A DNA stretch of 64,000 nucleotides from Chrysoperla carnea (taxonomy: Eukaryota; Arthropoda; Insecta; Neuroptera; Chrysopidae). The translations under genes and the position numbers were made by a program. How positions within the stretch are numbered: the stretch's first letter is position 1; every line of letters starts with the position of its first letter. Below, one piece after another: positions 12,401 to 23,901 of this stretch. Location: positions 83,570,368 to 83,634,367 of the forward strand of contig NC_058337.1 of assembly GCF_905475395.1 (NCBI RefSeq), read 5' to 3'. Under the pieces are notes generated by a model, which made no database searches, had not been told where the DNA came from, and saw nothing but the letters and a program-made list of their open reading frames with translations.

Positions 12401-15400
12401 TCGAGCTGACCTGCGTTCCCACTTGTATCCTACTTTCCCCTAGGTATTCCAAAACAGCTTTCCCATTCGACGAAGTTTTGGATACATTGATGTACAACTT
12501 TCAAGCTAACAGATGCTTACATAATAGCTCAATGTGATTAGAAGTATTTGCCACGGTAATTCTTTCCGAGGTGCATTTTTGGAATGGAGTAAATCCTCAC
12601 GGCACCCGTAATTATTGAATTATATTGTAAAATTTGACATTTATTGAGATTACGATGAGACGAATTAATAATATAACCATTTTTTAAGTCTACATCATAA
12701 ATTTGCTTGAGAAATTTCTTTGGCAGAGGTACTGCACAAGAAGTTGAGTAACAAACATATCCAGTTTTTGGCTCAAGGGAGGCCAAATCGATAATTTTTT
12801 AGTCTAGAAGGGGGCAAATCAGAAATTTTTGTGTTAGTATTTCATAAATCCAACAGTATTTTCGCATAAACACTTATTTAGCTAAGTAAATCAATGGTAC
12901 ATCCAGATTCAGTGAGAGGGCAGTTGTCCTACCCAGTCTTTGATACCCCCATGGAAATAAGTTTTAGATTCCTAATCAAAATAAATAGAATTAGAGGTTT
13001 CAAACACCGGTAAATGAAATTTCGAAAGAGAATATGCAGCTGTACCCCTAGGTTAAATAGTAGGCCTTATTTTAATTTTAGTTATTAATACCTTTCCCGA
13101 TTATTTAATCGAAGAATGGCTGTACAATTTATATATTTGACACAAGTCAAAAGAGTGATTAAAATAATAATAATAATTATTATTATATTGAAATAATTTT
13201 TTCTTGGTCGACGTTATATGTGTAATAAGACAACATAGGACGCGAGTTATACCTGTGCAATGGTTTTTGTACATAGTATCTAGAACAGAATAATAATAGT
13301 ACACTCTCGTAGTCAGAGTAGAGATACCTACGTTTTAAATGACAGACAATATTTTATACTATACTTGTAATTAAAGTTTGTTAAGATTAATTACCCACCT
13401 CAGCTTGCGGATCAGCATGTACAATGCAACTTAATTGTGCTTCAACACCATCCGAACGAATCCAGTTACGATCTGTGCTTACTTCAGGTGGATCTATTTT
13501 AAATAAAAAAAAGTTAAAAAATATAATTTAAATATCTATACAAAAGGTAACAAGGCATTTAATTATTGATTTGCATGCCAAATGTAAATTTATTTTCTCC
13601 ATTAGTATTGTATAGTATGTTTTTTGTTTAAAATTTACGAATTAAAAAAAAAAGGGGATAGTAAATATTCCTGTTTATTTTAACGGGAAGATAATTATAT
13701 TTGCGTGCTTCGAGCATTGATGCCTTTACCTTTTGAATAATATTTCTATTACGGAAATTACTTACAAAGAACATGAAGTTGCACTGTTGCAAATACCGCT
13801 TGGCCTACACCATTTGATGCTGTGCATTGATAAGTTCCTGCATCTTTTCGTTCAATTGAAGTTAAAGTTAGCGTGGAGCCGCTTACAGATTGTTCACCGG
13901 TAGGTAAAAGCCCATTCTGTAATTATAAAAAAAAAACTTATTTAATATTTGAAAAAAATTACGCTCAGATTACCAAACTTGCTGTAATTTCTAGGATAAA
14001 AGCAAAAGGATTTCATTGATCAAGTAAGTATTTAGCCATTTAGTATATCTTCATGCTTGAAATAGTTTTCAAGCGTGAATAAGCGAGATTGGATGCAGCT
14101 CGAAATAAGTTCCGGTTGCCACTTTGCCAGGAAGTGCTGTAGATAGCTGTATCGTCAGCGAAGAGGGCTGTTTCGGAAGTTCAATTCTTCGGGATATCGT
14201 TATAATATAAAAAGAGGCGGAGCCCAACCATGTAGCCTTGTGAGACACTAGCCGTGACACGATATTGGTTCGATGTAATTTGATGCAGATGAATTCAGGA
14301 TTTTCGGTTCGATCGAAGGAAATCAGGAATTTTAGGATGTAGGTGAGTATGTTAAATTTGGAAAGTTTATGGATAAGTCAATCGTGCCAAGCCGTATCCA
14401 AAGCTTTTTCTATGTCCAGAAGGACCATACCTGTGGATTTATTGCATTTAAACCCAGTGGAAATGTGGCTAGTGAGCCGATGAAGCTGACTCACTGTTGA
14501 GTGATTTGATCTGAAATCAAACTGTTGGGGAATCAATTGTCTGTGGATGTCTGCAGCCGGTTCAAAACTATTTTTGCCATGATTTTGTTGAGAGATGGCA
14601 GTAAGCTGATGGGCCGGTATCTTAAAGGCGACTTAAGTTGCTTTCTCGGCCTCAAAGGACGGGAAAATAAGCAAGTCTCCTTAAAATATTTGAAACCTCC
14701 TGAGGTGATACGCATTCAACATCGATCGGGTTTATGACAGAAGAGCGAATATTTTCCAAATTGGTGTCTGAAATTGATATTTGGAAAATATTCGCTCTTC
14801 TGTCATAAGCCCGATCGATGTTGAATGCGTATCACCTCAGGAGGTTTCAAATATTTTAAGGAAACTTAAGTGTAGGCTCCCGGTAATGATGGAATAACTA
14901 ATATTGTGCCCCGCTATCTTCCTCGGACGACGGTTGCACAGTTCAGTTATATCTATACTTCCTGCTCGAATCTTGCTTATTTTCCCGTCCTTTGAAGCCG
15001 AGAAAGCAACTTAAGTCGCCTTTTTTCAGACACCAAGCGGGCCGTTTCTTCATCGTGATATTCATCGCCGTCGGTTAAACTGTGCGCCTTAGAGAAGGTG
15101 TCATCAAGAAGTTAGCCCTGGTCAGGAAATCCACGCGACTTTACTCTTTGCATGTTAGGTTACAGAAGAAAATTTTTATCAAAAACGATACTGAGCACGA
15201 AAAATAAATGCCAGGATGGCATGTAAAATAGAATAAAAAGAACTGTCTAAAAACATTTTGAAATAATAAATAAATTTTATTCATTTCTAATTTATTAACA
15301 CAGCGAAGTGAATATTCGGTTTGATAAATATTCTGTAATAGTTTTTCAATAAAAAACTATAATAAAATAAATAATTTATATTTATGTAAGCTCGAATAGT

Positions 15401-16083
15401 TTCTATAATGGAACTCTACATACAAATACTATTTGCAAAATGCTACAAATAATGCTCCAGGTATTAAAATATTTATGAAACACATGTACTTTACAATTTA
15501 TAGTATATATTCTTATTCTTCTATTCTATTGTTTTAAATAGCATCAATTTCTCATAATGGTTCAAGAAATTATCATTCCAGACCTTAATTTTGGGTGGAA
15601 AGGATACCATTAAGTTTTTTTTTCATTCTTTCTTTTTCTATAGCTGCGGGGATGAGGCTGACTTATAATAGTAAGGAGTTCAGATTCGCCGAGCTCGCTC
15701 GTAAATATGTGACCTTGGCCAATCCGCTCGGTCAAAAATGAAAAAAAGATAAAAATAATTTCAACCCTAAATCTACCCTGCTCTTACACTTACTTTCCTT
15801 CTATGGACGGAGACACTTGGTTTTTTTCTTTTCCATGCAATTACTTATATGATAGTTTCTATTAAAAAGTTTTTTTAAAATTTTTTTCCATTCATTCCAA
15901 GTGAAAATTATCAAAAACTTTCAAAATATGTCGATATATAAAAAAATTTATCATTACATACCTTCTTTGACCATTCAATTCTTGGCGATGGATTTCCTGT
16001 TGCTTTACATTCAAATGTCACTGAACCACCTTTTCTGGCTGTCATATGTCCATTGGCTGGGGACATTGTAACACTTGGTGGAA
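9070..16083 (-). CDS. klg: Klingon-like Ig/FN3 cell-adhesion protein, five 3' exons (5' part not found)
   Basis: Known role of the family: Klingon is an insect cell-surface protein of the Ig superfamily (three Ig domains plus one fibronectin III, membrane-anchored) involved in homophilic adhesion and neural development. Seen: exons 15962-16083, 13766-13916, 13399-13493, 10520-10822 and 9070-9426 join through GT..AG introns with matching phases (0, 1, 0, 0). They encode about 341 residues. The first complete Ig has Cys in VTFECKAT and YQCTAS, and Trp in RIEWSKK. The next Ig has Cys in LSCIVH and YSCLVE, and Trp in IHWYQD. The FN3 has [37 protein letters not shown] and HQFYTRG. A hydrophobic tail follows. 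The NETYQ.PGKWH and QAKN.(F/Y)GW phrases match my memory of Klingon more closely than lachesin or DPR/DIP proteins. Signal peptide and first Ig are missing. A close paralogue in the klg/wrapper group is the alternative. Confidence 0.9.
9576..10245. mobile_element. Non-autonomous hAT-like element with 8-bp target duplication, in the last klg intron
   Basis: The element runs from CAGTGGCGTAAC at 9584 to ..GTTGAGCCACTG at 10237. It is flanked by CTCGGAAG (9576-9583) and CTCGGTTG (10238-10245), an imperfect 8-bp duplication as hAT transposases make. The interior has no transposase frame. It is related in inverted orientation to the copy at 49104-49717 (shared ACCTGTGTGAAACAGGTTGC-like and GAAAGCATTC-like phrases). 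It is fully contained in the intron 9427-10519. Confidence 0.75.
10520..10822 (-). CDS. klg: klg-like exon: end of the third Ig domain and start of FN3
   Basis: Acceptor TTTTTTAG, donor GTAAGA; 303 nt, exactly 101 codons. Reads [20 protein letters not shown], the Ig signature [20 protein letters not shown], the linker [13 protein letters not shown], then FN3 strands YNVSWRV and IRLLYRKLQ. All three Ig/FN3 landmarks occur in one uninterrupted frame. Confidence 0.93.
10823..13398. other. Intron of the klg-like gene (2.6 kb)
   Basis: No exon-like frame is supported. It contains a cluster of ATCGATA/TATCGATA motifs at 10995-11095, a possible transposon end at 12308 (CAGTGGCGGTC), and an (AAT)n/(ATT)n tract at 13159-13186. 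The frames at 12334-12537 and 12538-12786 lack recognisable domains. Confidence 0.5.
13399..13493 (-). CDS. klg: klg-like exon: first half of the third Ig domain
   Basis: Acceptor AAAATAG, donor GTGGGT; 95 nt. Reads [20 protein letters not shown], then [11 protein letters not shown]. It contains the B-strand Cys of the membrane-proximal Ig. The donor GTGGGT is weaker than the others in this gene. Confidence 0.9.
13766..13916 (-). CDS. klg: klg-like exon: second half of the second Ig domain
   Basis: Acceptor TTACAG, donor GTAAGT; 151 nt. Reads [20 protein letters not shown], then the D.G.Y.C signature [12 protein letters not shown], then VQLHVL. It ends one base into a Tyr codon completed by the next exon, giving the linker VLYPPEVS. 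Confidence 0.92.
14050..14790 (-). mobile_element. Degenerate Jockey-type non-LTR retrotransposon (reverse transcriptase remnant)
   Basis: Minus-strand reading gives, in order, pre-RT sequence ([16 protein letters not shown]), the RT block [20 protein letters not shown], then [40 protein letters not shown] and, in a shifted frame, the catalytic FADD box at 14162-14151 ([12 protein letters not shown]). Stops and frameshifts break the frame. The stretch between the pre-RT motif and YRPISLLP is shorter than in intact elements, so an internal deletion is likely. It lies in the klg intron 13917-15961 in the same orientation as the gene. Confidence 0.88.
14625..15025. repeat. Fold-back of the LINE fragment (long inverted repeat)
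   Basis: The segment 14625-14760 is repeated inverted to the right. Bases 14680-14759 match 14780-14868 in reverse complement with few differences (for example GACAGAAGAGCGAATATTTT against AAAATATTCGCTCTTCTGTC). Bases 14625-14675 match 14970-15022. The right arm is split by about 100 bp of unrelated sequence. Pre-RT LINE sequence continues on the minus strand to about 15125 ([20 protein letters not shown]). Confidence 0.85.
15962..16083 (-). CDS. klg: klg-like exon: first half of the second Ig domain
   Basis: Acceptor ATTTCAG before 16083, donor GTATGT after 15962. The exon is 122 nt, begins in the middle of a Val codon and reads (V)[29 protein letters not shown]. It holds the B-strand Cys and core Trp of a C2-type Ig. 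The split codon means the upstream exon must end in phase 1. Confidence 0.9.
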
Positions 16084-16387
16084 CTGAAATTAAAGAATAA
16101 CTTGTATTAAATATAAATATTTGTCAGGCCGATTTAAAAAAAAAAAAACAATTCACTCTCTTTTGTTAGTCGATCAACAAAAAGTAATTTAATTGTTTAT
16201 TTGTTTGGTGTACACTACAGTAATTTTTATATAGGTACGTATGATGTAATCAATGCCAATGAGTGTGTTTCAAAAGTTCTGTTGGGAAAAAACGTAGTAT
16301 TCGTACTTTGCAATAACAGATGCGTGATTCTCCGCTTGTTAGTTAGTCTTTGTTGGCGAATTTGCTCGGATGGAAAAAATATTTGAA
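16084..16387. other. Start of the intron upstream of the klg-like Ig2 exon
   Basis: No exon or repeat recognised. The frame at 16201-16386 has no domain. The intron to which this belongs has no identified upstream exon in the window. Confidence 0.4.
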
Positions 16388-16535
16388 GAAAGAATAAGTC
16401 AAATTCTTAATAAGTCTTAGAAACTCTGAATAACTCTGCATTTCTTAAGACTTAATATAAGTCTGGGTATCTCTGAATTACACAGTTGAGATTCTGAGTT
16501 ATTCAGAGTTTCTAGGACTTATTAAGACTTATTTT
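16388..16535. repeat. Small inverted repeat (foldback, MITE-like)
   Basis: Arms near 16395-16432 and 16488-16532 are reverse complements (TTAGAAACTCTGAATAACTC against GAGTTATTCAGAGTTTCTAG), continuing outward with AATAAGTCTTA/TAAGACTTATT. The loop is about 55 bp. No coding capacity. Confidence 0.75.
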
Positions 16536-16619
16536 TTCATCTAATATTTTTTCCACCATGGGTGTTTCAACAATCTATCTAATTGCAACTTCAAAAATTA
16601 CTAAATTCGACTAAATTTT

Positions 16620-16975
16620 GGAAAGATTGAATTAAATGCCTATAGACATAAACTATGATGAAGATTTTTCATTCAATTTTTTCCATTTATTCGGAATCAC
16701 AATTTTATGACAATGCAGTCGACAATTCGATAGAAAAACTATGATAGGAGTGTTTAAAAATAAAAAAAAATTTCCTTAAAAAATTGTCTCATTTGGTAAT
16801 CGGAAAAAATAGAACCGGAAAAAATAGGTTGGGTTGAGTTTGTCGACTATAGAGGTTCTGAATTATGTAACTCTTGCCTTCAAAAATGGGACACTATTAC
16901 AGAAATTTTTTTCGGTCTTCTTTCCGGGTCTATTTTTTCCTAAATCCTTATCAGATGGGTGAAGATCGACCTTGT
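16620..16975. repeat. Dispersed repeat, relatives near 43190 and 45960
   Basis: The phrases CGGAAAAAATAGAACCGG and GTTGAGTTTGTCGACTA recur inverted at 43190-43385. The phrase AGAAAAACTATGATAGGAGT followed by GTTTAAAAATA recurs inverted near 46012-46048. This indicates one dispersed family; boundaries are not clear. Confidence 0.5.
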
Positions 16976-17125
16976 ACTGTCTCTTAGCCCCTATTATACT
17001 TTCTACTAATAAATAATATAAATTTTCTATTATGACATTTTCATAACCATGAGAAATGTTAAACTTTCTATACAGTTATATAAAATATACCTACTATTAC
17101 TTATTTTTCTAATGTATTAAACTTA

Positions 17126-17407
17126 AGGTAGTACTATCGGTAATAGACTCTGCATTCAGAATTTAATGAAACTTGGCATAGTTGTCCATTATTACATCAT
17201 AATTAACCAGTTAAATTTTTAGGGGCCTTCAGAGAACTGAAAATCTGAACATCCAGTTTTGTTAAATGCAATGTTAAAATATCTTTTTTTCAGTTCTCTG
17301 AAGATCCCTAAAAATTTAACTGGTTAGTTATGATATAATAATGGACAACTATGCCAAGTTTCATTAAATTCTGAATGCAAAGTCTATTACCGATAGTACT
17401 ACCTTAA
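17126..17407. repeat. Foldback element with arms of about 115 bp
   Basis: Left arm starts TTAAGGTAGTACTATCGGTA and right arm ends TACCGATAGTACTACCTTAA. Interior phrases such as GAACTGAAAATCTGAAC and TTTTTTTCAGTTCTC continue the pairing around a loop of about 50 bp. The termini are TTAA-like. A MITE-type DNA transposon is the likeliest origin. Confidence 0.85.
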
Positions 17408-18700
17408 CAATCTAAAGTTTCTTAAAGTATCCTATTTCAAATAAAACAGTTTTAATTTTTGAAACCACATACTGAGACAACTATTATGTTTGAATATGAC
17501 TACGTCATCCCATTTTAGTTACATTCCAGAACTCACACTGCAGAAAATTTCCAAAATATTATATCAACGAAATAAATAATTCGATTGGCGAATTTTTAAT
17601 GATTTTTTCTATTGAAATATCGTTGTGCTTTACATGTGGATAGTGGATAGATACATGTATAGTAAAATAATCTTATTAGGGCAGCGAAGTGTATATATAT
17701 GTATGTGATACAACCAGACTTTTCCCTGATTGAAATGAAAATGAATATCAATATAATGAATACTATCACATAACATTTTTTCTCTACGTATAAAATGATA
17801 CGATAGGGTGTATTAAAAATTTAATAATTTTTTTTCAATAAAAAAATAAAATACTTATATTTATTTGAAAATATAAACAGCTTGAAAGGAAATAAAGGAA
17901 AATTGCGATAACGTTTAGAACAAATTTAGATACATCTAGATCCCCGATAATTTACAAACGATAATAGAGACAAAAATACAAACTTTCGGAAGTTATTGGG
18001 CAGTATATTCTGCGGTCAGTGTAACTTATATTTTTGCTGTCAAAACTAGTTTTCGCGTTTACTGCAGGTCTGGTATTCGAATTATGGTAATTTCTTGTTG
18101 ACAGTGTTTACTGACAAACCCAGTACGTAAATAGAATGACACGGTATATAGGGATCAACAACAATAATAACATGCATCCGTAAGAGCAAATAGATTGCGG
18201 CTTACAAAACAGGCGGGAGCGAGGTTTAGGTTATTCAAGTGACCTGTTTGTGATGGAATGGTTATCTAACTACACCAAAAAACAACTTTCAATGCAAAAT
18301 AAAAAAGTTGAGTTTTCTGACTTTTGCCTGAAAATTTGGTATAAATACTCTACTGTGTAATATTGAAAGCATATCGATTTTCGAAGTTTTTAATAATTAC
18401 ATTATGAAAATAAGATTTTAAATCATTTATTTTCAAATCATTCATTTATTTATTTTAAATATTTCAAAAAAATTCGAGTTTTCGAAAGTTTTTTAAACTA
18501 TTTCTGGATAGACACAAAAATTGAATGCGAATTAAGAATTCATAACACCATGCTGAAACAAGTAAACCAGTATACCTTGAAGCTCTTACAGTTGAAGATT
18601 GGAGATATGCACACAAGTTAAGAGGTGTGTGATCCTCTTCAGGTCGTTGGCAAACAAAAACATTTCTAAAAGTACAAAGACTTAGGTGCTAAAGTGATGT
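17408..18700. other. Non-coding stretch
   Basis: No exon-like frame and no clear repeat recognised, apart from short A/T-rich runs. Part of the 48-kb gene-poor region. Confidence 0.4.
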
Positions 18701-18714
18701 GTGGCTTGTTTTAT

Positions 18715-18805
18715 TGCATGCACGCGAATCGTGTACAGTGACAAAAAGAACAGAAAAACTTCTGGAAGCAGAGGAGATGTGGTTTTATTAAGGAATTGAG
18801 CGTAT
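18715..18805 (+). mobile_element. RTE/BovB-like LINE scrap (post-RT region)
   Basis: Plus-strand reading ESCTVTKRTEKLLEAEEMWF followed by Y*GIERIYCT resembles the segment after the RT catalytic core in RTE-type elements (usually W-T-L-T-K-R..LEA.EMW.YRR..RI.WT). It contains stops and is only about 30 residues long, so assignment rests on motif memory. Confidence 0.45.
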
Positions 18806-20441
18806 TTACTGTACGTTTAATTAACGGCAGGACATGTATTTTTTCATATGGGACTGAGATGAAAAACAGTAGAGAAGGGCAATGAATTGGTAATCTTTTT
18901 CTGTGTATTTTTCTTTGAAACAGGAGGGTGCAAGTGCTCCCCTTCCCGGCGCACATGAATATGTACCATTGTCTGCTGATGTTAGCGAGAATTTTTTGTA
19001 CATACTATTAGATTTGATTTTGTATGTACCTTTTTTAGACTATCCTGTATTTATATTCTACATTTTGTATAATGAATAAAGGATAGTATTTCTATTGAAA
19101 TAATTTTTCCGTTATTCATTTGCTGTGCTTAATACTCAAAAGCAAATTATTAAATAGGATTATAATTAGGATTTTCGGTTTTGTGAAGATATTTTCGATA
19201 GTAATTTTGTATTCAAAAGAATAATATGTAATTGAATTAACAACTAGTCGATGAACTTATCAATTTGTATTAATTTTAGAAATAGAGCTAGTATATGAAT
19301 ATGATTGATGCCGTTATAAAATTTAGGTATTCAAGGTGATCCAAGTTATAACAACAAGACTTCAGCAAATGGTAGATAACTTTAAAATAATGATAATATC
19401 TCAATAAATTTTTAGTCGGAAAAGCTACCTTTTCAAGATAAAATGTTGAATTTTTTATGGCATTTTCGAGAGTAATGCCAAAAGGGCTGTTTAGAATAAT
19501 TGGAAATGTAGCACACAGTATGAACAAAGGATTCTTCATGACTTAAAGCTTATGGTCATAAATCATGAAAATTAGTGGTGGAAACTTGAATGTGCCATAG
19601 TTCAATTTCGAAAAATCTCTTATGTATCAAACTGATTTCATTGCAAATATAATTTTAAGTATTCTTCCATTTTTAATGATATCAGTGATGTAAGAGATTT
19701 TTTTGAGACAGGGTTTTTTTTTTTGTAATTTTTTACTATAAGCTTTAAATTATAAAGGATCCTTAGCTCATTCTGTGGGCCAAACTTCCAATTTTTCAGT
19801 GGGCTGGGTTTTTTTTGCTTGTAAGCGATATAATTCGTTTAAAAAATTTACAACAATTTTTGTAATTTTAAAGATATTTTTCTTTTCTCAATTTGTTTAT
19901 ATTTAACCAACTAAAGTGTTTTATCTTAAAAATTATATTTTTCAACTTAAATATGTCAAATTTGTTTTTCATTTAAAAGAAGAATAAAGATATTGAATAT
20001 TGAGTAAAGATAAAAATTGTGTACCAAACGTGTATAGGTACGTACGTTTTGTAACATTACATTTTTACAAATTTCCATATAAATGCATTACAATGCGGAT
20101 GATTTTATCTTTTTTTACTATTACTAAACTAGTATGTATGTAAAGAGTATTCCAGTAAGAGTCTTCGAGCTTTATACTTAAATTAAACAAGTATTTAATA
20201 TACCTTTGAAAGTTTTTTTATTTGAAAGAAAGTATCATGCCATTTTATGTGATATGCAGGTTAGACCATTTTGAACTATAATTGCTAATAGCTCGTTTTG
20301 TAGTAAACCAACTTGAACAAAAATTTCAGAGTTTGATAAGGGGGCATCATGTTCTGACAACCTAGTTCTTTGGGTTTCTTGAATAGCCAATTTAGATTCT
20401 AAACGGTAAGAGACAGAGTAACACTTTAATGAGAAAGGTGA

Positions 20442-20775
20442 TCCTCATAAAAAAAACTAACCATTTTTTGTTAAACATTTTTTTGAAAAACATTAGCTTT
20501 CGGAGAAAATGCGACTTAAAATGTGTCATTATTGCATTTAATTGAAAGAAAATACGCTTAAAGCTTATTAGTAATTGTAAATCAAAGGCATGGACCCAGG
20601 AAAATGTCTTCTATTGCCCTTGACAACTTTTGGCTAAAGCATTTTCCCGTAGTTAGGTTTTTTTCTTTCGATTAAATGCAAGAATGACATTTTTAAGTCA
20701 CATTTCCTCCGAAAGCTGAGGTGTTTCGAAAAATTGTTTAAATGAAAAATGTTAGTTTTTTTCATTCCAGGCTCA
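20442..20775. repeat. Foldback element with arms of about 100 bp
   Basis: Left arm AAAACTAACCATTTTTTGTT..GCTTTCGGAGAAAATG..GCATTTAATTGAAAGAA pairs with right arm TCTTTCGATTAAATGC..CATTTCCTCCGAAAGC..AAAAATGTTAGTTTTTTTC. The loop is about 110 bp. No protein frame. MITE-like. Confidence 0.85.
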
Positions 20776-22260
20776 TCGTTGAACGTAGATAAGTTTTAAT
20801 TATTTTCAGTATACTGAGGCTTAGCTTAAGTAGACGTCGTTGCTAATTTGATTTAATGCACTTGATTTTTCATTAATTACTACGGTTACTATCTCTTTAA
20901 ATGCGTTAAGTTCTTGGCATAAATCAATTGCATTCAAGTCTGTTGAATATTTTCGTATTAGGATCGGCTCCATTTATCTGCTGATCCTTGGATCCAACAT
21001 GGGATACATTCATAAATCAGGATGAGATGAATAACCAACTAGGCGTTTTAGAATTTTTTTTTCAAGAGCATTATATTATGATTTTCAGTGCAAGTGCCTC
21101 GATATGACCATCCTCCTCCCATAGACCCAGGATGACTTGACGGTAAGTGTCTCGAAGTGTACACTCATTTTGATAAATAATTTGTATGCCTTGTTCTACA
21201 TTGCATATAATGTTGTATGATGCTTTTCCCATTAGTTATTCTACGCACCGAAGATGTGGCTGCCATTTAACTGGTATTATATGACACAAAATGTTATAAA
21301 ATTTAAGTTCGGACAATTTTAATGTAAGATCCATTATTGTATGGTAAATGTAAATATTTTATATGTATACGTTAAATTTTACCATTTAATATAATTACGT
21401 TGCTTAAATTCTATGTTAGCTTTAACAGTCAAGAACTGTGTATATATCGAGGGTCTCATGCCAGAAGGGCGTATCCATCAATTTGCCGATTTTGAGATAT
21501 TTTGTTAAGGACTTTATCGATGTAAATAAATTGTTTACACAAATATAAAGTGGTAATATTTTGCGTATGACTTTTATGGTATAATTTTGTCGTGTCACAA
21601 AGGCGTATGTAATTATATTATTAGCGAACAAATATGAATTTCATACGCAGCGTTTTTCTTTAGCATCTGCATCCTAACGAATAATCAAAAAGTTCCCTTA
21701 TATTTAAAATTAAAAAATTGGAAAATTTGTCAGGTTTTCAAAAGCTTTTGATGACTTTTTCATTGTTAGGTGCACCCATTGACCCACCCTAGCATCGGAA
21801 ACGAGAAAGACTTATCAGCAAACACTTTTGAAAAAACACAAATCAAATGCATGTGGATAAGCTATTCACAAATTAATAAGACGATTAAAAATTATTAATA
21901 AATGTTGTGAACCGACTTACGAAGGAGAAAATATCAAGAAAACTTAATTTTTATCTATTTAAAATAAGCTGATATTAGCAAATTCCATGGGATTAATGTA
22001 ATTAATGCAAGAAGTCGTAACGCTTCAAGGAATACAAAAATTAGACAGGAATTAAGATTCTTCACATCATACTTTTAAAGCAGTAAAATATTTGTGAAAA
22101 GTCTTGTTAAAATATAGGTATTTGAAGAAGCACGGTTTAAAAATTTGCAAATTCTTCTTCTTCTGGCATGAGGCCCCCCATAAGTATGTATAGTATGTTT
22201 ATATAACATGTTATTGCATGTTATTATATGAACTTACAGCATTGGCTTTAGGTTAATTTG
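20776..22260. other. Non-coding stretch with minor repeat fragments
   Basis: The phrase GGGTCTCATGCCAGAAGGGC near 21450 and its near-inverse TTCTGGCATGAGGCCCCC near 22158 suggest a decayed inverted repeat. A splice-bounded 54-nt segment at 21089-21142 is treated as a finding. Otherwise nothing recognisable. Confidence 0.4.
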
Positions 22261-23901
22261 TATTAGGTACTATTATAACAAGCTTTTATGTAATTTGCTA
22301 TGTTTGTTTGTATATTTTTTTGGTTCAAATAATGCAAGGGAATATAAACAACTCCACCTTATATGAAACTGAAATTTCGGATACTAATGTAGGTTTGATG
22401 ATACTGAATATTCGGATAATATATATTTGGTAACATTTGGTGAAACGTTGGAGGAAAAGTTTAATTATTTCAAACGTTTTTATTCCAAATCGAATTTAAA
22501 TTGAAAAATTAACAAACAATTTTCAATCACAAACTCATACTTGCTTATTTCGGTCATCGCTGGTATTCAACGAGCGCCAGGCCAATTTTGGATAAAATCC
22601 TTGATTTTGTTTATATGAAGTTGGACTAAGTCTAAATCAATTCTGAAAATTTTAGGTAGGTTACCCGATTATTTAAATAAATAAATGACTTCAAAAGTAG
22701 CCATATGAAACATTAATCTTATGACAAAACGATAGATGGATGATATGTTTTCATAGATTTCTCCAAAACTAGCCGGTAAAAAAAAACTATTTAAATTAAA
22801 GTTAAATTCATTATAAATTATTGAAAACAAAAAAAAATCCGTTGTAACCGACTAGTTAAGGATATTTGAGCACGGTAGTGGGGACACAAATTGAAAGATA
22901 TATATTTTCAATTTTGATGGTGAATTATGTTATAAATTGACAATATAAGACGAAAGGCAAGGATTAAATTTTTCGATATCTAGAATAATTTGCAAAATAT
23001 CGAAAATTGAATATTTTGTTTAGTTATTTAGGTTTTTTATTTTTCGTCTACATTCATGAAGCTAAAACAAAATTCATCATCAAAGTTGAAAATATGGTAC
23101 AAATAATATTAACCACAAGTCTAAACTTACCTTGCCGCTCGAACTACCTTAAACACTGCTTATAGAGCTTTTAAATATTTACTCAGGTTATGAGTGTTTT
23201 GTAAGAAGTTGTGCATGCTAGGTATTTTGGTAATCTAAAATAGACTTTTTCAAAATAGATATTTGGTAAGTTTCGACGACACTTTTACAATAATGTCTCA
23301 TTTCATATCCAGTCTTTCTTAAAAATGAAACAGATGCACCTTTATTGCCATTTCAACTTATAATATGTACTGTAAAATGGAAATTGCTTTTCTTTCGTTT
23401 TTATTCTAAATACCAATTAAAAGATTGCATCGCATTTATCTTAGTTAATTTAAAATAGGTAATTTTTTTGAATCCTGCTCTGTCTAACAATAGAATAAGA
23501 GCATTACACGAAGAAAACATAACATTTTAGAGCGATGAGACTGGAGAAAACTCGTTTGGCAAACTGTAGAGTTTCTGATAACATTCAAATGGGTTATTAC
23601 ATCGCTACGTCGTTTCGTTATAACGGTGTAAGTATTCTAATATGGTTATTATTATTCACATATCTAAGCTAACTGACTGAACGACGGTAGTTACTCTTCC
23701 ACCGTTTTCCACTAAAATCATTTTCTTTTTTTACGTTAGCTGAAGTTTTTATTCTATTCATAAAGAGTATTAGAAACCATTGAATTAGAACCATGATTAA
23801 AAATATCGTAATTACATAGTAATTATTCCTCTGTCAACAAATGAAAAATAACTATTTATTATGGGAAAAATGACAATTTAAAATAGAGATTTTATACAAG
23901 A
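22260..23901. other. Non-coding stretch
   Basis: AT-rich with no supported exon, RNA gene or bounded repeat. Confidence 0.4.

Noticed and set aside
12538..12786. 82-codon minus-strand frame in a klg intron
   Set aside because: No Ig/FN3 or other motif, no matching splice phases with the flanking exons.
18821..19003. Minus-strand frame containing SADNGTYSC, resembling an Ig signature
   Set aside because: Only this short phrase is Ig-like. The rest does not fit an Ig fold, no splice sites frame it, and the plus strand next to it reads as LINE debris, so chance similarity is likelier.
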